Assembly: GCA_021802945.1 (NCBI GenBank)
Contig: JAJZRE010000019.1
Coordinates: forward strand, 1 to 44,851
Direction: 5' to 3'
Length of the DNA stretch: 44,851 bases
Source of the DNA: Pseudomonadota bacterium
GTDB taxonomy: Bacteria > Pseudomonadota > Gammaproteobacteria > Burkholderiales > Thiobacillaceae
In this document: one piece after another, positions 11,197 to 19,543 of the stretch
Layout of the letters: each line of letters starts with the position of its first letter
How positions within the stretch are numbered: the stretch's first letter is position 1
The notes under the pieces: generated by a model
Databases searched by the model: none
The model's input: only the letters and a program-made list of their open reading frames with translations
Told to the model about the DNA's origin: nothing
Position numbers and translations under genes: made by a program

Positions 11197-11220
11197 AAAA
11201 CGGGCACGTTTCCGTGCCCG
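11197..11220 (-). terminator. GC hairpin with T-run directly before lepA
   Basis: On the minus strand a perfect 8-bp stem (cgggcacg / cgtgcccg, positions 11220-11201) closes a GAAA tetraloop and is followed by TTTT, then the lepA GTG at 11193. It has intrinsic-terminator form, but it sits where the ribosome-binding site of lepA should be. It may end part of the rpoE-mucD-glutaredoxin transcript, act as an attenuator, or set translation of lepA. Confidence 0.5.
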
Positions 11221-11258
11221 GCAAGGGAGGCGATAACTTCCAGAATTTTAACGGAGTT

Positions 11259-11312
11259 TAGGGCCTGTTGACACCAATTTCGCGTCCGCGAGATGGGTGT
11301 CGGCAGGCCCTA
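11259..11312. repeat. 54-nt palindrome at the end of the glutaredoxin gene
   Basis: Outer arms tagggcctg (11259-11267) and caggcccta (11304-11312) are perfectly complementary. The inner parts (ttgacacc against gggtgtcgg) pair with two mismatches, and the centre cgcgtccgcg is itself palindromic. The right end contains the TAG stop codon of the glutaredoxin-like gene. It could fold as a long hairpin on either strand. It lacks a T-run, so a palindromic repeat is more likely than a simple terminator. Confidence 0.6.
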
Positions 11313-11612
11313 CGGGTTGGAGCGCAGCCATGCCTGAATCGCAGGCAGACTCAGCCCATGGCGGCAGATCTCGGTGTCGCCGTCGAACAGCAAGGGGACC
11401 TCCCACCCATACTTCGCCTTGAGCAAGGGGTCAGCGTCCACATCCAGGAGGGCGAGACCGTGGCCCGTGCCCGCGATCAGGGCATGGACCTCGGTCGCCA
11501 TCTCCTCGCAGAGCGGGCAGCCTGCCCGCGTGTAGAGCGTGAGTGTTGACGCTTTAGCGTCTTTACAGTCACGGCCTGCCCCTTGCGGGTAGAGCGTCAG
11601 GGTTTTACCCAC
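11310..11612 (-). CDS. Glutaredoxin-like (DUF836) thioredoxin-fold protein
   Basis: Small thioredoxin-fold protein with a CxxC redox centre in LTLYTRAGCPLCEEM, the VPLLF cis-proline segment and a short C-terminal helix. It is of the glutaredoxin family DUF836 type that often lies between mucD and lepA. The core domain would begin near LTLY at about residue 23. The 100-residue product has an odd N-terminal extension in which the LTLY sequence appears twice around a short palindrome (11548-11561). The GTG at 11612 overlaps the mucD stop by 8 nt and is the only usual start codon visible upstream of the core. The partner and substrate are unknown. Confidence 0.8.
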   Translation of the reverse strand: MGKTLTLYPQGAGRDCKDAKASTLTLYTRAGCPLCEEMATEVHALIAGTGHGLALLDVDADPLLKAKYGWEVPLLFDGDTEICRHGLSLPAIQAWLRSNP

Positions 11613-13002
11613 CCGAAATCTTCAGTGGAATGTAGAGCGTTCCGTCGCCGCGGCGCACCAGGAGCGCCGCGCTCTTGCCGGCGGGGATCGCGGCCATGGC
11701 CTTGCGGTAGGCCGCCACGCTGTCGATCCTGGTATTGTTGACCGCCAGGATGACATCGCCGGTGCGGATGCCGGCGCGCGCCGCATCGCCCGTGGCATCG
11801 GCGACCAGCACGCCATGGTCGAGATCGAGCGCCCGCCGCTGATCCGCGCCCAGTTCCGACAGGGACAGCCCGCCGCGCAAAATGGACTTGCCGTCGTTGC
11901 CTGCCCGCTGGTTTTCGGCGGGCAGTTCACCCAGCACCACGCTCAGCTGCTGGACTTTGCCCTTGCGCCAGACCTGCAGCGGAATCCTCGTGCCCGGTTT
12001 GGCCATGCCGACCATGCGCGGCAGGTCGCTGGAGTTTTCCACGGCCTTGCCGTTGAATTCCAGGATGACGTCGGCCGCATGCAGTCCCGCCTTCTGCGCC
12101 GGGCTGCCCTCCTGCACCTGCGACACCAGCGCGCCACGCGGGCGATCCAGGCCGAAGGAATCGGCCAGATCGGCCGTCACCTCCTGGATCACCACGCCAA
12201 GCCAGCCGCGCGAAATCTTGCCGCCGCTCTCGAGCTGTTTCGCCACTTCCATCGCCACGTCGATCGGGATCGCGAACGACACCCCCATGTAGCCGCCGCT
12301 GCGGCTGTAAATCTGTGAATTGATGCCAACCACTTCGCCCTTCATGTTGAACAGCGGCCCGCCCGAATTGCCGGGATTGATCGGCACATCGGTCTGGATG
12401 AAGGGCACGTAGGATTCCGATGGCAGCGAACGTCCCTTGGCGGAGACGATGCCCGCCGTGACCGAGTTCTCGAAGCCGAATGGCGAGCCGATGGCGGCCA
12501 CCGCCTCGCCGACGCGCAGTTTGGTGGGGTCGCCCAGCGTGACGGCAGGCAGGTTGTGGGCGTTGATCTTGATGACCGCCACATCGGTGCGCGCATCCGA
12601 TCCCACCACCTTGGCGGTGAAGGTGCGCTTGTCGATAAGCTTGACCACCACCTCGTCCGCGCCCTTGACCACATGCGCATTGGTCAGGATGTAGCCGTCG
12701 CTGCTGACGATAAAGCCGGAGCCTTCGCCGCGCGTCGGGATTTCCTGCATCGGGCCAGGTCCCCCCGGCTGGCCCGGCGCCCCCGGCATGCCCGGAAAGA
12801 AGCGGCGGAAAAACTCCTGCATGGCTTCGTCATCGAACGGCATGCCTTCCTGGCCGCGCTTCACCATCTTGGTCGTGCTGATATTGACCACGGCCGGGCC
12901 CTGTTTTTCAACCAGATCGGCCACATCCACCACGTCTTTTGCCCATGCCGGCACCGACACGGCAAACACTAGCGCGATCGTCACCAAAGCGTTTCTCATC
13001 AT
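11605..13002 (-). CDS. mucD: Periplasmic DegP/HtrA-type serine protease (MucD)
   Basis: Periplasmic trypsin-like protease and chaperone that degrades misfolded envelope proteins and damps the sigma-E response. The 465-residue protein has a signal peptide (MMRNALVTIALVFAVSVPAWA), the catalytic triad His110 (LTNAHVV), Asp140 (ARTDVAVIKI) and Ser213 (GNSGGP), a glycine/proline-rich LA-like loop near 70-85, and two PDZ domains. The ATG at 13002 overlaps the rseC stop and has AAGGA about 8 nt upstream. The longer open frame reads backwards into rseC. It is the fifth gene of the rpoE operon. Confidence 0.95.
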   Translation of the reverse strand: MMRNALVTIALVFAVSVPAWAKDVVDVADLVEKQGPAVVNISTTKMVKRGQEGMPFDDEAMQEFFRRFFPGMPGAPGQPGGPGPMQEIPTRGEGSGFIVSSDGYILTNAHVVKGADEVVVKLIDKRTFTAKVVGSDARTDVAVIKINAHNLPAVTLGDPTKLRVGEAVAAIGSPFGFENSVTAGIVSAKGRSLPSESYVPFIQTDVPINPGNSGGPLFNMKGEVVGINSQIYSRSGGYMGVSFAIPIDVAMEVAKQLESGGKISRGWLGVVIQEVTADLADSFGLDRPRGALVSQVQEGSPAQKAGLHAADVILEFNGKAVENSSDLPRMVGMAKPGTRIPLQVWRKGKVQQLSVVLGELPAENQRAGNDGKSILRGGLSLSELGADQRRALDLDHGVLVADATGDAARAGIRTGDVILAVNNTRIDSVAAYRKAMAAIPAGKSAALLVRRGDGTLYIPLKISGG

Positions 13003-13439
13003 GGCTGTCCTTTCATCACTTGATACAGGATTCTGTCCTCGCGCCTGAGCACCACCGGGCGCATGGTCCGGCCGCCTCGCGCTGCCAGCCAACCGGTCGC
13101 GCCCCCGATCAGCATGCCGATGAGCGCGGAGCCGTCACCGGGCTGGATGACCTGCGCCAGCAACGCGCCGGCCAGCATCAGCCCGAGCGGCAGTCCGTAG
13201 ACACGTAATGCGCTGTTGAGCACGCTGCCTCTGGCAATCCCGATCACGATGCGATCCCCGGGGGCCAGGGCCAGGTCACAGTCGACAAGGAAATGCCGCG
13301 GTTTGCGCTGGAACAGTTCGGCGATGCGGCGCGACGAACATCCCTGCCCGCCGCAGGTGCCGCAGCCCGACGGTTCGACCGCCTGCACCCAGACGCCATC
13401 GGGCGCGGTGCGGGTGACTTCGGCCGTTTGCTCCAGCAT
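12999..13439 (-). CDS. rseC: RseC/MucC-family positive regulator of sigma-E
   Basis: Inner-membrane protein of the RseC (SoxR-reducing system) family. E. coli RseC modulates sigma-E and helps reduce SoxR. The 146-residue protein has a cytoplasmic N-terminus with the cysteine cluster SGCGTCGGQGC (Cys26, 29, 34), then two hydrophobic spans (about 75-97 and 103-120) and a basic tail. It lies between rseB and mucD, with its stop overlapping the mucD start. The metal-binding role of the cysteines is family knowledge. Confidence 0.92.
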   Translation of the reverse strand: MLEQTAEVTRTAPDGVWVQAVEPSGCGTCGGQGCSSRRIAELFQRKPRHFLVDCDLALAPGDRIVIGIARGSVLNSALRVYGLPLGLMLAGALLAQVIQPGDGSALIGMLIGGATGWLAARGGRTMRPVVLRREDRILYQVMKGQP

Positions 13440-13446
13440 GGTGCGC

Positions 13447-14403
13447 CTACTTCCTTCTTGTCGCCGAATTGCCGGTTTCGATCAGCGCCAGGTTCGGCAC
13501 CTCACCCAGCGTCGTCACGATGTAGCCGTCGACCTCCCGCGCATAGATGCCGATCGCACCTTCGGCAGACAGGCCATGCAGGCTTTGCACCTGTGGGTCC
13601 TCCGGTTCGACGAACATCGACAGGACGGAGAGCCCATCCGAAAACACCATATGGGTGACAGGCGCCCGTTTGCCGGGCAGCGAACGCACCGCCGCCTGCA
13701 CCTGCCGATAACCGGGCGGCGGCGTCACATTCCATTCATTCACGGCAGGTTTGCCGGCAGGGACTTTCTCGACGATTTTTCGCGAAATGTCCTTGCGGAT
13801 GTCGGGCGCCTTGCCAATCTGGATCTCGGAGAAAACAAGCATCGAGATCGCGCTGCCATTGTCATTCACGATGCGCGCCTTGAGCGGCAAGCCGGTGTCC
13901 TTGTCCAGCCACAGATTGTAGGTATATCGATAGTCGTCGCGCGGCGAGAGTGTCACCACCTGGCAAGGACGCCCTGCGACACGCTCGGTTCCGCCCAGTT
14001 TCGCGTCGTAGAAATCGAGCAGGCCGGCTGGCCGGGCCGGCAGCAGGGACGGGAAGAAACGACGCAGCGCATTGTGCTCCAACTGCACATGCTTGCCGTC
14101 CGGCAAATGGCAGTACACATCGTTGTTGATGCGCAGGAACTGGCGCGACGTGCCATCCAGGATGTCGACTTTTTCCTGCTCGCCGCCCGAATCGGCACGG
14201 TGCTGCACGCGCAGCACCTCGACGTGCTCGCCGTGGTGATAGACATAGGTTCCGCTGTAATTCTGCTTTTTGGCGGCCGTTGCGGCCCGGTTGAGCCAAT
14301 CGGCTGCGGAATTGCTATCGGCACGCACGCCGCCGGACAACAATACCAGTCCGGCAAATCCCGCAACCAGCCAGCCCTGCCGCCAGACAGCCTGCACCCG
14401 CAT
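13447..14403 (-). CDS. rseB: Sigma-E regulator RseB/MucB, periplasmic
   Basis: Periplasmic protein that binds the anti-sigma factor RseA and shields it from cleavage until lipoprotein or LPS signals release it. The 318-residue protein has a signal peptide (about residues 1-29, ending GGVRA), the conserved N-terminal lines NYSGTYVYHHGEHVEVLRV and LDGTSRQFLR, and a C-terminal domain with VTHMVFSDGLSVLSMFVE and TTLGEVP. Its ATG overlaps the rseA stop (ATGA). The 86-residue longer reading lies within rseA and is rejected. Confidence 0.95.
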   Translation of the reverse strand: MRVQAVWRQGWLVAGFAGLVLLSGGVRADSNSAADWLNRAATAAKKQNYSGTYVYHHGEHVEVLRVQHRADSGGEQEKVDILDGTSRQFLRINNDVYCHLPDGKHVQLEHNALRRFFPSLLPARPAGLLDFYDAKLGGTERVAGRPCQVVTLSPRDDYRYTYNLWLDKDTGLPLKARIVNDNGSAISMLVFSEIQIGKAPDIRKDISRKIVEKVPAGKPAVNEWNVTPPPGYRQVQAAVRSLPGKRAPVTHMVFSDGLSVLSMFVEPEDPQVQSLHGLSAEGAIGIYAREVDGYIVTTLGEVPNLALIETGNSATRRK

Positions 14404-14942
14404 CAACGCGGCTCCACCGCAACGGCCACCGCAGGCTGATAGGGGGAAACCGCCATCGGCGCGTATTCCTGATGCGCCACCAGATAGGGGGCAAACCGGG
14501 CTTCTTCGTTCGCCGGCTCCGACGACAGCGACGCTTGCTGGAAACCCGGCGCCACCGCCATAGGCAGCGCGGCCGGTTCGTCCGACATCAGCCGGGTGAG
14601 CGAAATCGCGCCCCATACCGCGAGCGAGGCAAACGACGCCACGGCAGCCCGCTGCGGCCACACGCTCCGGCGCGGCGCGAGCACGGTCGGCTCGTCGGCC
14701 AGTTGCGCCGAAAAACGCCCCATGAATCCATCCCCGGCCGGCTCCACTCCGCGCATGAGATCGCCGATCAGGTGGTATTCCGACCAGTTCTGTCGCAGAT
14801 CCCCGTCGCGTTTCAGTGCCGTGATACAGGCCTCCGTTTCGGCATGCGCCGCTTCACCGTCGAGCGCGGCGGACAGTCGCAAGCGCCAGTCGTTGGCATC
14901 TTCAGTCTGGGGAAGCGTATCGGTTTTGAGAAGTGCTGACAT
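14403..14942 (-). CDS. rseA: Anti-sigma-E factor RseA/MucA
   Basis: Inner-membrane anti-sigma factor that holds RpoE inactive. Family members are destroyed by regulated proteolysis on envelope stress. The N-terminal half carries the sigma-binding region (RLSAALDGE, then [14 protein letters not shown]). One moderately hydrophobic span lies near residues 99-119, followed by a periplasmic tail. I chose the ATG at 14942 (179 residues) because AAAGGTGG lies 5 nt upstream. A GTG 9 nt earlier is the alternative. The rpoE stop lies inside this ribosome-binding region, so the two genes are tightly coupled. Confidence 0.93.
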   Translation of the reverse strand: MSALLKTDTLPQTEDANDWRLRLSAALDGEAAHAETEACITALKRDGDLRQNWSEYHLIGDLMRGVEPAGDGFMGRFSAQLADEPTVLAPRRSVWPQRAAVASFASLAVWGAISLTRLMSDEPAALPMAVAPGFQQASLSSEPANEEARFAPYLVAHQEYAPMAVSPYQPAVAVAVEPR

Positions 14943-14944
14943 GG

Positions 14945-15541
14945 TTACCACCTTTTGTCCTGACTGGTGCCCAGCATCGGGCGTATCTTTTCGGCAATGG
15001 CCTCGCGCGCGCGGAATATCCGCGAGCGCACGGTGCCGATCGGGCAGTCCATCATCTGCGCGATTTCCTCGTAGCTCATGCCTTCGATCTCGCGCAGCGT
15101 GATGGCCGTCCTCAATTCCTCGGGCAGCGCATCGACCGCCTCATTGACTGCTTTGGCGATCTGTTTGGTCTGGAGTTCCGCGTCCGGCGTCGCGATGTCG
15201 CGCAGCAGGTCGCCGTCCTCGTAATTCTCCGCATCGTCCGCCTGCACATCGCTCGACACCGGCTGGCGCTTGTGCGCCACCAGGTAGTTCTTGGCCGTAT
15301 TCACGGCGATGCGGTACAGCCAGGTGTAGAACGCACTTTCGCCACGGAACCCGGGCAGCGCCCGATAGGCCTTGATAAACGCTTCCTGCGTAATATCTTC
15401 CACCTCCGCTGAATCCCGCACCATGCGCGACAACAGCCGCCCGAGCTTGCGGTGATACTTGCTCACCAGCAGCTCGAAAGCGCGCTTGTCGCCCTGCTGG
15501 GCGCGTTCGACCAACACCTGATCCAGTTCGCGGTCCGACAT
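14945..15541 (-). CDS. rpoE: Extracytoplasmic-stress RNA polymerase sigma factor RpoE/AlgU
   Basis: ECF sigma factor for the envelope-stress regulon. The 198-residue protein starts [22 protein letters not shown] and has region 2 ([37 protein letters not shown]) and the region 4 helix-turn-helix ([20 protein letters not shown]). GGGAG lies about 4 nt before the ATG. It heads the leftward rpoE-rseA-rseB-rseC-mucD operon and is divergent from nadB. A sigma-E-like promoter at 15600-15626 suggests autoregulation. Confidence 0.97.
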   Translation of the reverse strand: MSDRELDQVLVERAQQGDKRAFELLVSKYHRKLGRLLSRMVRDSAEVEDITQEAFIKAYRALPGFRGESAFYTWLYRIAVNTAKNYLVAHKRQPVSSDVQADDAENYEDGDLLRDIATPDAELQTKQIAKAVNEAVDALPEELRTAITLREIEGMSYEEIAQMMDCPIGTVRSRIFRAREAIAEKIRPMLGTSQDKRW

Positions 15542-15599
15542 ATCTCCCTGCTGCTTTTTGTTTGTGTTGAAAGTATACGTGACCGCACCTTCCGGAACG

Positions 15600-15626
15600 T
15601 GTGAGCGGATCGGACCGGAAAAGTTC
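15600..15626 (-). promoter_or_regulatory. Candidate sigma-E-type promoter of rpoE
   Basis: On the minus strand a GAACTT -35 hexamer (15626-15621) is followed after 16 nt by a TCAC -10-like element (15604-15601). It lies about 60 nt upstream of the rpoE ATG. The -35 matches the ECF sigma-E consensus GGAACTT except for the second G; the -10 is weaker (consensus TCTGA). Autoregulation is usual for this operon. A sigma-70-like TATACT also occurs nearer the gene, at about 15573-15578. Confidence 0.45.
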
Positions 15627-15682
15627 ACCCCGAACAGGGTTATTCTGGCACGGCCCAAGCCTGCTATGATCGCCCCACCACC

Positions 15683-17308
15683 ATGCACAGACACGATGTC
15701 CTCATCCTCGGCAGCGGCCTCGCCGCGCTGACCACCGCGCTCAAACTCGCCGACCGGCGCCGCGTCGCCATTGTCACCAAGCGCCAGATGACCGACGGCG
15801 CCAGCGACTGGGCCCAGGGCGGGATCGCAGCGGCGGTCGACAGCGGCGATTCGGTCGAGGCGCATGTGCACGACACCCTGGTCGCCGGCGCCGGCCTGTG
15901 CGACGAGGCCGTCACCCGGCTGGTCGCCAGTCAGGCGCGCGACATGATCGCCTGGCTGACCGCCAACGGCGTCGCCTTCACCCCCGACCCGCAGGCGCCC
16001 GGGGGCCTGCATCTGGCGCGCGAGGGCGGACATTCCAAGCGCCGCGTGGTGCACGCGGCCGACGCCACCGGCCATGCGGTGCAGGTCAGCCTGCTCGATC
16101 GTGTCCGCGCCCACCCCAACATCGAGACCTTCGAGCAGCACGTCGCCATCGATCTCATCACCGGCAAGCGCGCCGGCGGCCAGGAACGGCAGATCCACGG
16201 CGCCTATGCCCTGAACAAGGGCACCGGCGAGGTCGAAACCTTCGCCGCCGGCCATACCGTGCTGGCCACCGGCGGCGCCGGCAAGGTCTATCTGTACACG
16301 ACCAACCCCGACACCTCGACCGGCGACGGCATCGCGATGGCCTGGCGGGCCGGCTGCCGGGTGGCCAATCTGGAGTTCGTTCAGTTCCACCCGACCTGCC
16401 TGTACCACCCGCATGCCAAATCCTTCCTCATTTCCGAAGCGGTGCGCGGCGAAGGCGGCCATCTGCTGCTGCCCGACGGCAGCCGCTTCATGCAGTTTCA
16501 CGACGAACGCGCCGAACTCGCGCCGCGCGACATCGTGGCGCGCGCGATCGACTTCGAGATGAAGAAACGCGGCCTCGACTGCGTCTATCTCGACATCAGC
16601 CACAAGCCGACCGACTTCGTGCGCGAGCACTTCCCGACCATCTACGCCCGCTGCCTCGAGCTCGGCATCGACATCACGCGCCAGCCGATCCCGGTGGTGC
16701 CCGCCGCGCACTACACCTGCGGCGGCGTCGTCACCGACACCGACGCGCGCACCGACCTGTGCAACCTGCATGCGGTCGGCGAAGTCACCTTCACCGGGCT
16801 GCACGGAGCCAACCGGCTGGCCTCCAACTCGCTGCTGGAGTGCCTGGTGTTCGGCCACGCCGCCGCGCGCGACATCCTCGCCACCCCGCCGGCGCCCTCG
16901 CTCAGCCTGCCGGACTGGGACGCCTCGCGCGTCACCGACCCCGACGAGGAGGTGGTGATCTCGCACAACTGGGACGAACTGCGCCGCTTCATGTGGGACT
17001 ATGTCGGCATCGTGCGCACCAACAAGCGGCTGGCGCGCGCGTCGCACCGCATCCGCCTGCTACGGGCCGAAATCGACGAGTTCTACCGCAATTTCCGCGT
17101 CAGCAACGACCTCATCGAACTGCGCAACCTGGTGCAGAGCGCCGACCTCATCATCCGCTCGGCCCAGTTGCGGCAGGAGAGCCGCGGCCTGCATTTCAGC
17201 CGCGACTACCCCGAAACGCTGCCGATCGCCGGCAACACCGTGCTCAACCCGCGCCCGGGGACGATGTGTCCGAGCGTGTGCGGCGTGCCCAGCGAAGCGA
17301 CACCCTGA
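15683..17308 (+). CDS. nadB: L-aspartate oxidase
   Basis: FAD enzyme that oxidises L-aspartate to iminoaspartate, the first step of de novo NAD synthesis; NadA then uses the product. The 541-residue protein has the N-terminal FAD-binding motif [23 protein letters not shown], the active-site region [18 protein letters not shown], PxAHYxxGGV-type sequence ([14 protein letters not shown]), [16 protein letters not shown] and a C-terminal helical domain. It is divergent from rpoE, as in other proteobacteria. The last 65 nt overlap the convergent ygfX-like gene. Confidence 0.97.
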   Translation: MHRHDVLILGSGLAALTTALKLADRRRVAIVTKRQMTDGASDWAQGGIAAAVDSGDSVEAHVHDTLVAGAGLCDEAVTRLVASQARDMIAWLTANGVAFTPDPQAPGGLHLAREGGHSKRRVVHAADATGHAVQVSLLDRVRAHPNIETFEQHVAIDLITGKRAGGQERQIHGAYALNKGTGEVETFAAGHTVLATGGAGKVYLYTTNPDTSTGDGIAMAWRAGCRVANLEFVQFHPTCLYHPHAKSFLISEAVRGEGGHLLLPDGSRFMQFHDERAELAPRDIVARAIDFEMKKRGLDCVYLDISHKPTDFVREHFPTIYARCLELGIDITRQPIPVVPAAHYTCGGVVTDTDARTDLCNLHAVGEVTFTGLHGANRLASNSLLECLVFGHAAARDILATPPAPSLSLPDWDASRVTDPDEEVVISHNWDELRRFMWDYVGIVRTNKRLARASHRIRLLRAEIDEFYRNFRVSNDLIELRNLVQSADLIIRSAQLRQESRGLHFSRDYPETLPIAGNTVLNPRPGTMCPSVCGVPSEATP

Positions 17309-17675
17309 GCCGGCGCAGATCGTCGGAATCCGCGCTGTCAGGCAACAGCGTCAGGACACGCCGTTTCCCGTCCGCCATCCGATAGCGCAGCACAATCAAC
17401 ACGGTCGAGACGAAGCTGTCGTCCAGTACGTCGACGTCGCACCACGCGCCTGTTCCGTCCGGACATTGCAGCCGGCCGTCCGCGGCAAGGCGCAGCTTTC
17501 CCGGCAAGGCCCCCTGTCGCCAGCCCCACACGCTCGACGCGGCCACGGCCATGCTGAGCAGCAGCCGGACGCCCCACGGCAGGTCCGCAAGCCACAGGGC
17601 CGCCACTGCAAGTGCCGCCATGACGAGCAGCAACAGCCCCAACCGGCGTGAGGGTTTGAGTTCAATCTCGCGCAT
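17244..17675 (-). CDS. YgfX/CptA-like membrane protein
   Basis: 143-residue protein with a basic N-terminus ([12 protein letters not shown]), two closely spaced hydrophobic spans (about 12-31 and 35-52) and a C-terminal cytoplasmic domain ending in [17 protein letters not shown]. That sequence is typical of the YgfX (CptA) family, known in E. coli as the partner of SdhE (YgfY). No sdhE homologue is in the window, so the usual pairing is absent here. The ATG at 17675 is preferred; an in-frame GTG lies 12 nt upstream. Its 3' end overlaps nadB tail to tail by 65 nt. Confidence 0.7.
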   Translation of the reverse strand: MREIELKPSRRLGLLLLVMAALAVAALWLADLPWGVRLLLSMAVAASSVWGWRQGALPGKLRLAADGRLQCPDGTGAWCDVDVLDDSFVSTVLIVLRYRMADGKRRVLTLLPDSADSDDLRRLRVSLRWARRTRSDTSSPGAG

Positions 17676-17727
17676 CCGCGTGTACACTTTTGGCCTTCAT
17701 CACATTCCTCTCTGACTGGAACGCATC

Positions 17728-18756
17728 GTGATCGATTCCTGGAAAACCCTCTTGCAATCCCAAGGCGCGGCAATCGATGGCAGCACCGTGCTGCACTATG
17801 GCGACCCCGCTGCCGAACGCGCGGCCGCCGCAAACGGCACCATTGTGGCGGATTTGTCGCAACTCGGCGTGATCGCGTTCCGCGGCGAAGACACCGCCAC
17901 GTTCCTGCAGGGCCAGTTGACCAACGACGTGCGTGCGCTGCACGCCGACGGTGCCCAGTGGAACGGCTACTGCAGCCCCAAGGGGCGCCTGCTCGGCAAT
18001 TTCCTGATGTGGCGGCAGGGCGAAGATTATTGCCTGCAATTGTCGGGCGACATTCTCCCGGGCGTGCTGAAGCGCCTGTCCATGTTCATCCTGCGGGCGA
18101 AGGTGCAGGCCCGCGACGCCAGCGACGAAACCGTGCGGCTGGTGGTAGCCGGCCCGCAGGCCGAAGCGGCAGTGCGCGCCGCGATGGGTACCGTGCCGGA
18201 CGCCACGATGCGCTCCGCGGCCACCAGCGTCGGCCAGGTGATCCGCGTCGGCGCCGACAAGTTCGTGCTGTCGGTCGCGCCCGAGCACGCCACGGCCGTG
18301 TGGCAGGTGCTGCGCCAGCCGGCCACCCCGGTCGGCGCCCCGGTATGGGACTGGCTGCGGCTCAATGCCGGCATTCCGATGATCGTCGCGGCCACGCAGG
18401 AGCAGTTCGTGCCGCAGATGGTCAACCTCGAGGCGATCGGTGGGGTCAGTTTCCAGAAGGGCTGCTACCCCGGCCAGGAGATCGTCGCGCGCAGCCAGTA
18501 TCTGGGCAAGCTCAAGCGCCGCATGTTCCTCGCGCACGTGGATGCGGAAGCGGCCCCCGGCGACAATTTGTACAGCGCCGACATCGAGGGCCAGGCCACC
18601 GGCACCGTGGTCAATGCGGCCCCGTCGCCGAGCGGCGGCTTCGACGTGCTGGCCGTCGCGCAGGTCGAAAGCGCGAACAGCCAGACCCTGCACCTGAAAG
18701 CCGCCGACGGCGCCGCGCTGACCCTCAAACCCCTGCCTTACGCACTGCCGGAATAG
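17728..18756 (+). CDS. ygfZ: Folate-binding Fe-S/tRNA-modification protein YgfZ
   Basis: Member of the YgfZ/GcvT-like family, a tetrahydrofolate-dependent protein that supports some Fe-S enzymes, including MiaB. The 342-residue protein shows early FLQGQLTNDV and CSPKGRLL segments and the family signature FQKGCYPGQEIVARSQY near residue 250, with the conserved cysteine. Translation starts at GTG 17728 (MIDSWKTLL). It begins 52 nt from the divergent ygfX-like gene and is followed without a gap by a DUF4936 gene. Confidence 0.93.
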   Translation: MIDSWKTLLQSQGAAIDGSTVLHYGDPAAERAAAANGTIVADLSQLGVIAFRGEDTATFLQGQLTNDVRALHADGAQWNGYCSPKGRLLGNFLMWRQGEDYCLQLSGDILPGVLKRLSMFILRAKVQARDASDETVRLVVAGPQAEAAVRAAMGTVPDATMRSAATSVGQVIRVGADKFVLSVAPEHATAVWQVLRQPATPVGAPVWDWLRLNAGIPMIVAATQEQFVPQMVNLEAIGGVSFQKGCYPGQEIVARSQYLGKLKRRMFLAHVDAEAAPGDNLYSADIEGQATGTVVNAAPSPSGGFDVLAVAQVESANSQTLHLKAADGAALTLKPLPYALPE

Positions 18757-19047
18757 GTGAAGCACGTCTACGTCTATTACCGCATCGTCCCCGCACAGGA
18801 AGCCATGGCCGCTGACAGGATCGGGGCCCTGCAAGGGTTGATGGCGAGGCACTGCAGCCAGCCGCCTCGCCGCCTGTGCCGCTGCGACGATCCCGCCTTG
18901 TGGATGGAGGTTTACGCGGAAATTGCCGACCACGCCGCGTTCATGGCGGCCCTGGATGCAGCCGTGCTCAGCCTGGACTGCGCGGCATTCACGCTGGGCG
19001 AACGGCATCTGGAATGCTTTTCGCCAGCCGGGAGCGTGTCTTCCTGA
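18757..19047 (+). CDS. DUF4936 family protein
   Basis: 96-residue soluble protein of unknown function. The opening KHVYVYYRIVP, the middle RCDDPALWMEVYAEIAD and the C-terminal RHLECF segments match the DUF4936 pattern found after ygfZ in betaproteobacteria. The predicted alternating beta/alpha layout could be a ferredoxin-like fold. The GTG at 18757 follows the ygfZ stop codon directly, so the two are co-transcribed and probably translationally coupled. I infer no reaction. Confidence 0.75.
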   Translation: MKHVYVYYRIVPAQEAMAADRIGALQGLMARHCSQPPRRLCRCDDPALWMEVYAEIADHAAFMAALDAAVLSLDCAAFTLGERHLECFSPAGSVSS

Positions 19048-19116
19048 CCAACCTGTCCGCGCACTTGGGGCCCCGCTGCCCGCCGCCTGACGGCCTTCAC
19101 AAGGCGGGGCGACGCC

Positions 19117-19144
19117 TTGGTTTCCGGCATGCGCATCCTATAAA
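19117..19144 (+). promoter_or_regulatory. Candidate sigma-70 promoter of the DsrC-like gene
   Basis: TTGGTT (19117-19122) and TATAAA (19139-19144) are separated by 16 nt. A good ribosome-binding site AAGGAG (19163-19168) lies 6 nt before the GTG start at 19175. The -35 overlaps the right arm of a small stem aaggcg/cgcctt (19101-19118). Confidence 0.5.
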
Positions 19145-19174
19145 AGAAACATCCTTCGGCCCAAGGAGATCATC

Positions 19175-19537
19175 GTGCTGGACATCAACAAACTGGTCGA
19201 GCAAGAACACGCAGGCCCCACGGCGCGGGGCCATCTCATCGAACTGGAACCCTGGACGGAAGAACAGGCGATCGAGATGGCGCGGCAGGACGGGCTCGTG
19301 CTGACGGACGACCATCTCGCGATCATTCGCTATCTCCGCGACTGCTACGCTGACCACGGCGGCACGATCAACGCGCGCATGCTGGTCAACGCGCTGGAAG
19401 AGGAATTTGCGGGACTCGGCGGATACAAGGTTCTTTACAGCCTGTTTCCACGGGGCCCGATCGCCCAGGCGAGCCGCTATGCCGGGCTGCCGTTGCCGCC
19501 GGGCACACGCGACCCGTCGTTCGGCACCACGCACTAG
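19175..19537 (+). CDS. DsrC/TusE-family protein lacking the conserved C-terminal cysteines
   Basis: 120-residue member of the DsrC/TusE sulfur-carrier family. The match shows in INARMLVNALEEEF, the LYSLFPRGPIAQASRYAGLP segment and the overall helical layout. In canonical DsrC and TusE the last residues carry the persulfide-bearing cysteine (AGLPKPxxC), and DsrC has a second cysteine 10 residues before it. Here those positions are serine and a longer cysteine-free tail ending in SFGTTH. The only cysteine is in RDCYADHGG. Sulfur transfer by the usual chemistry is therefore unlikely, and a regulatory or scaffolding role is possible. The GTG start is fixed by AAGGAG 6 nt upstream. It is convergent with alr. 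Confidence 0.85.
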   Translation: MLDINKLVEQEHAGPTARGHLIELEPWTEEQAIEMARQDGLVLTDDHLAIIRYLRDCYADHGGTINARMLVNALEEEFAGLGGYKVLYSLFPRGPIAQASRYAGLPLPPGTRDPSFGTTH

Positions 19538-19543
19538 CGTGCC

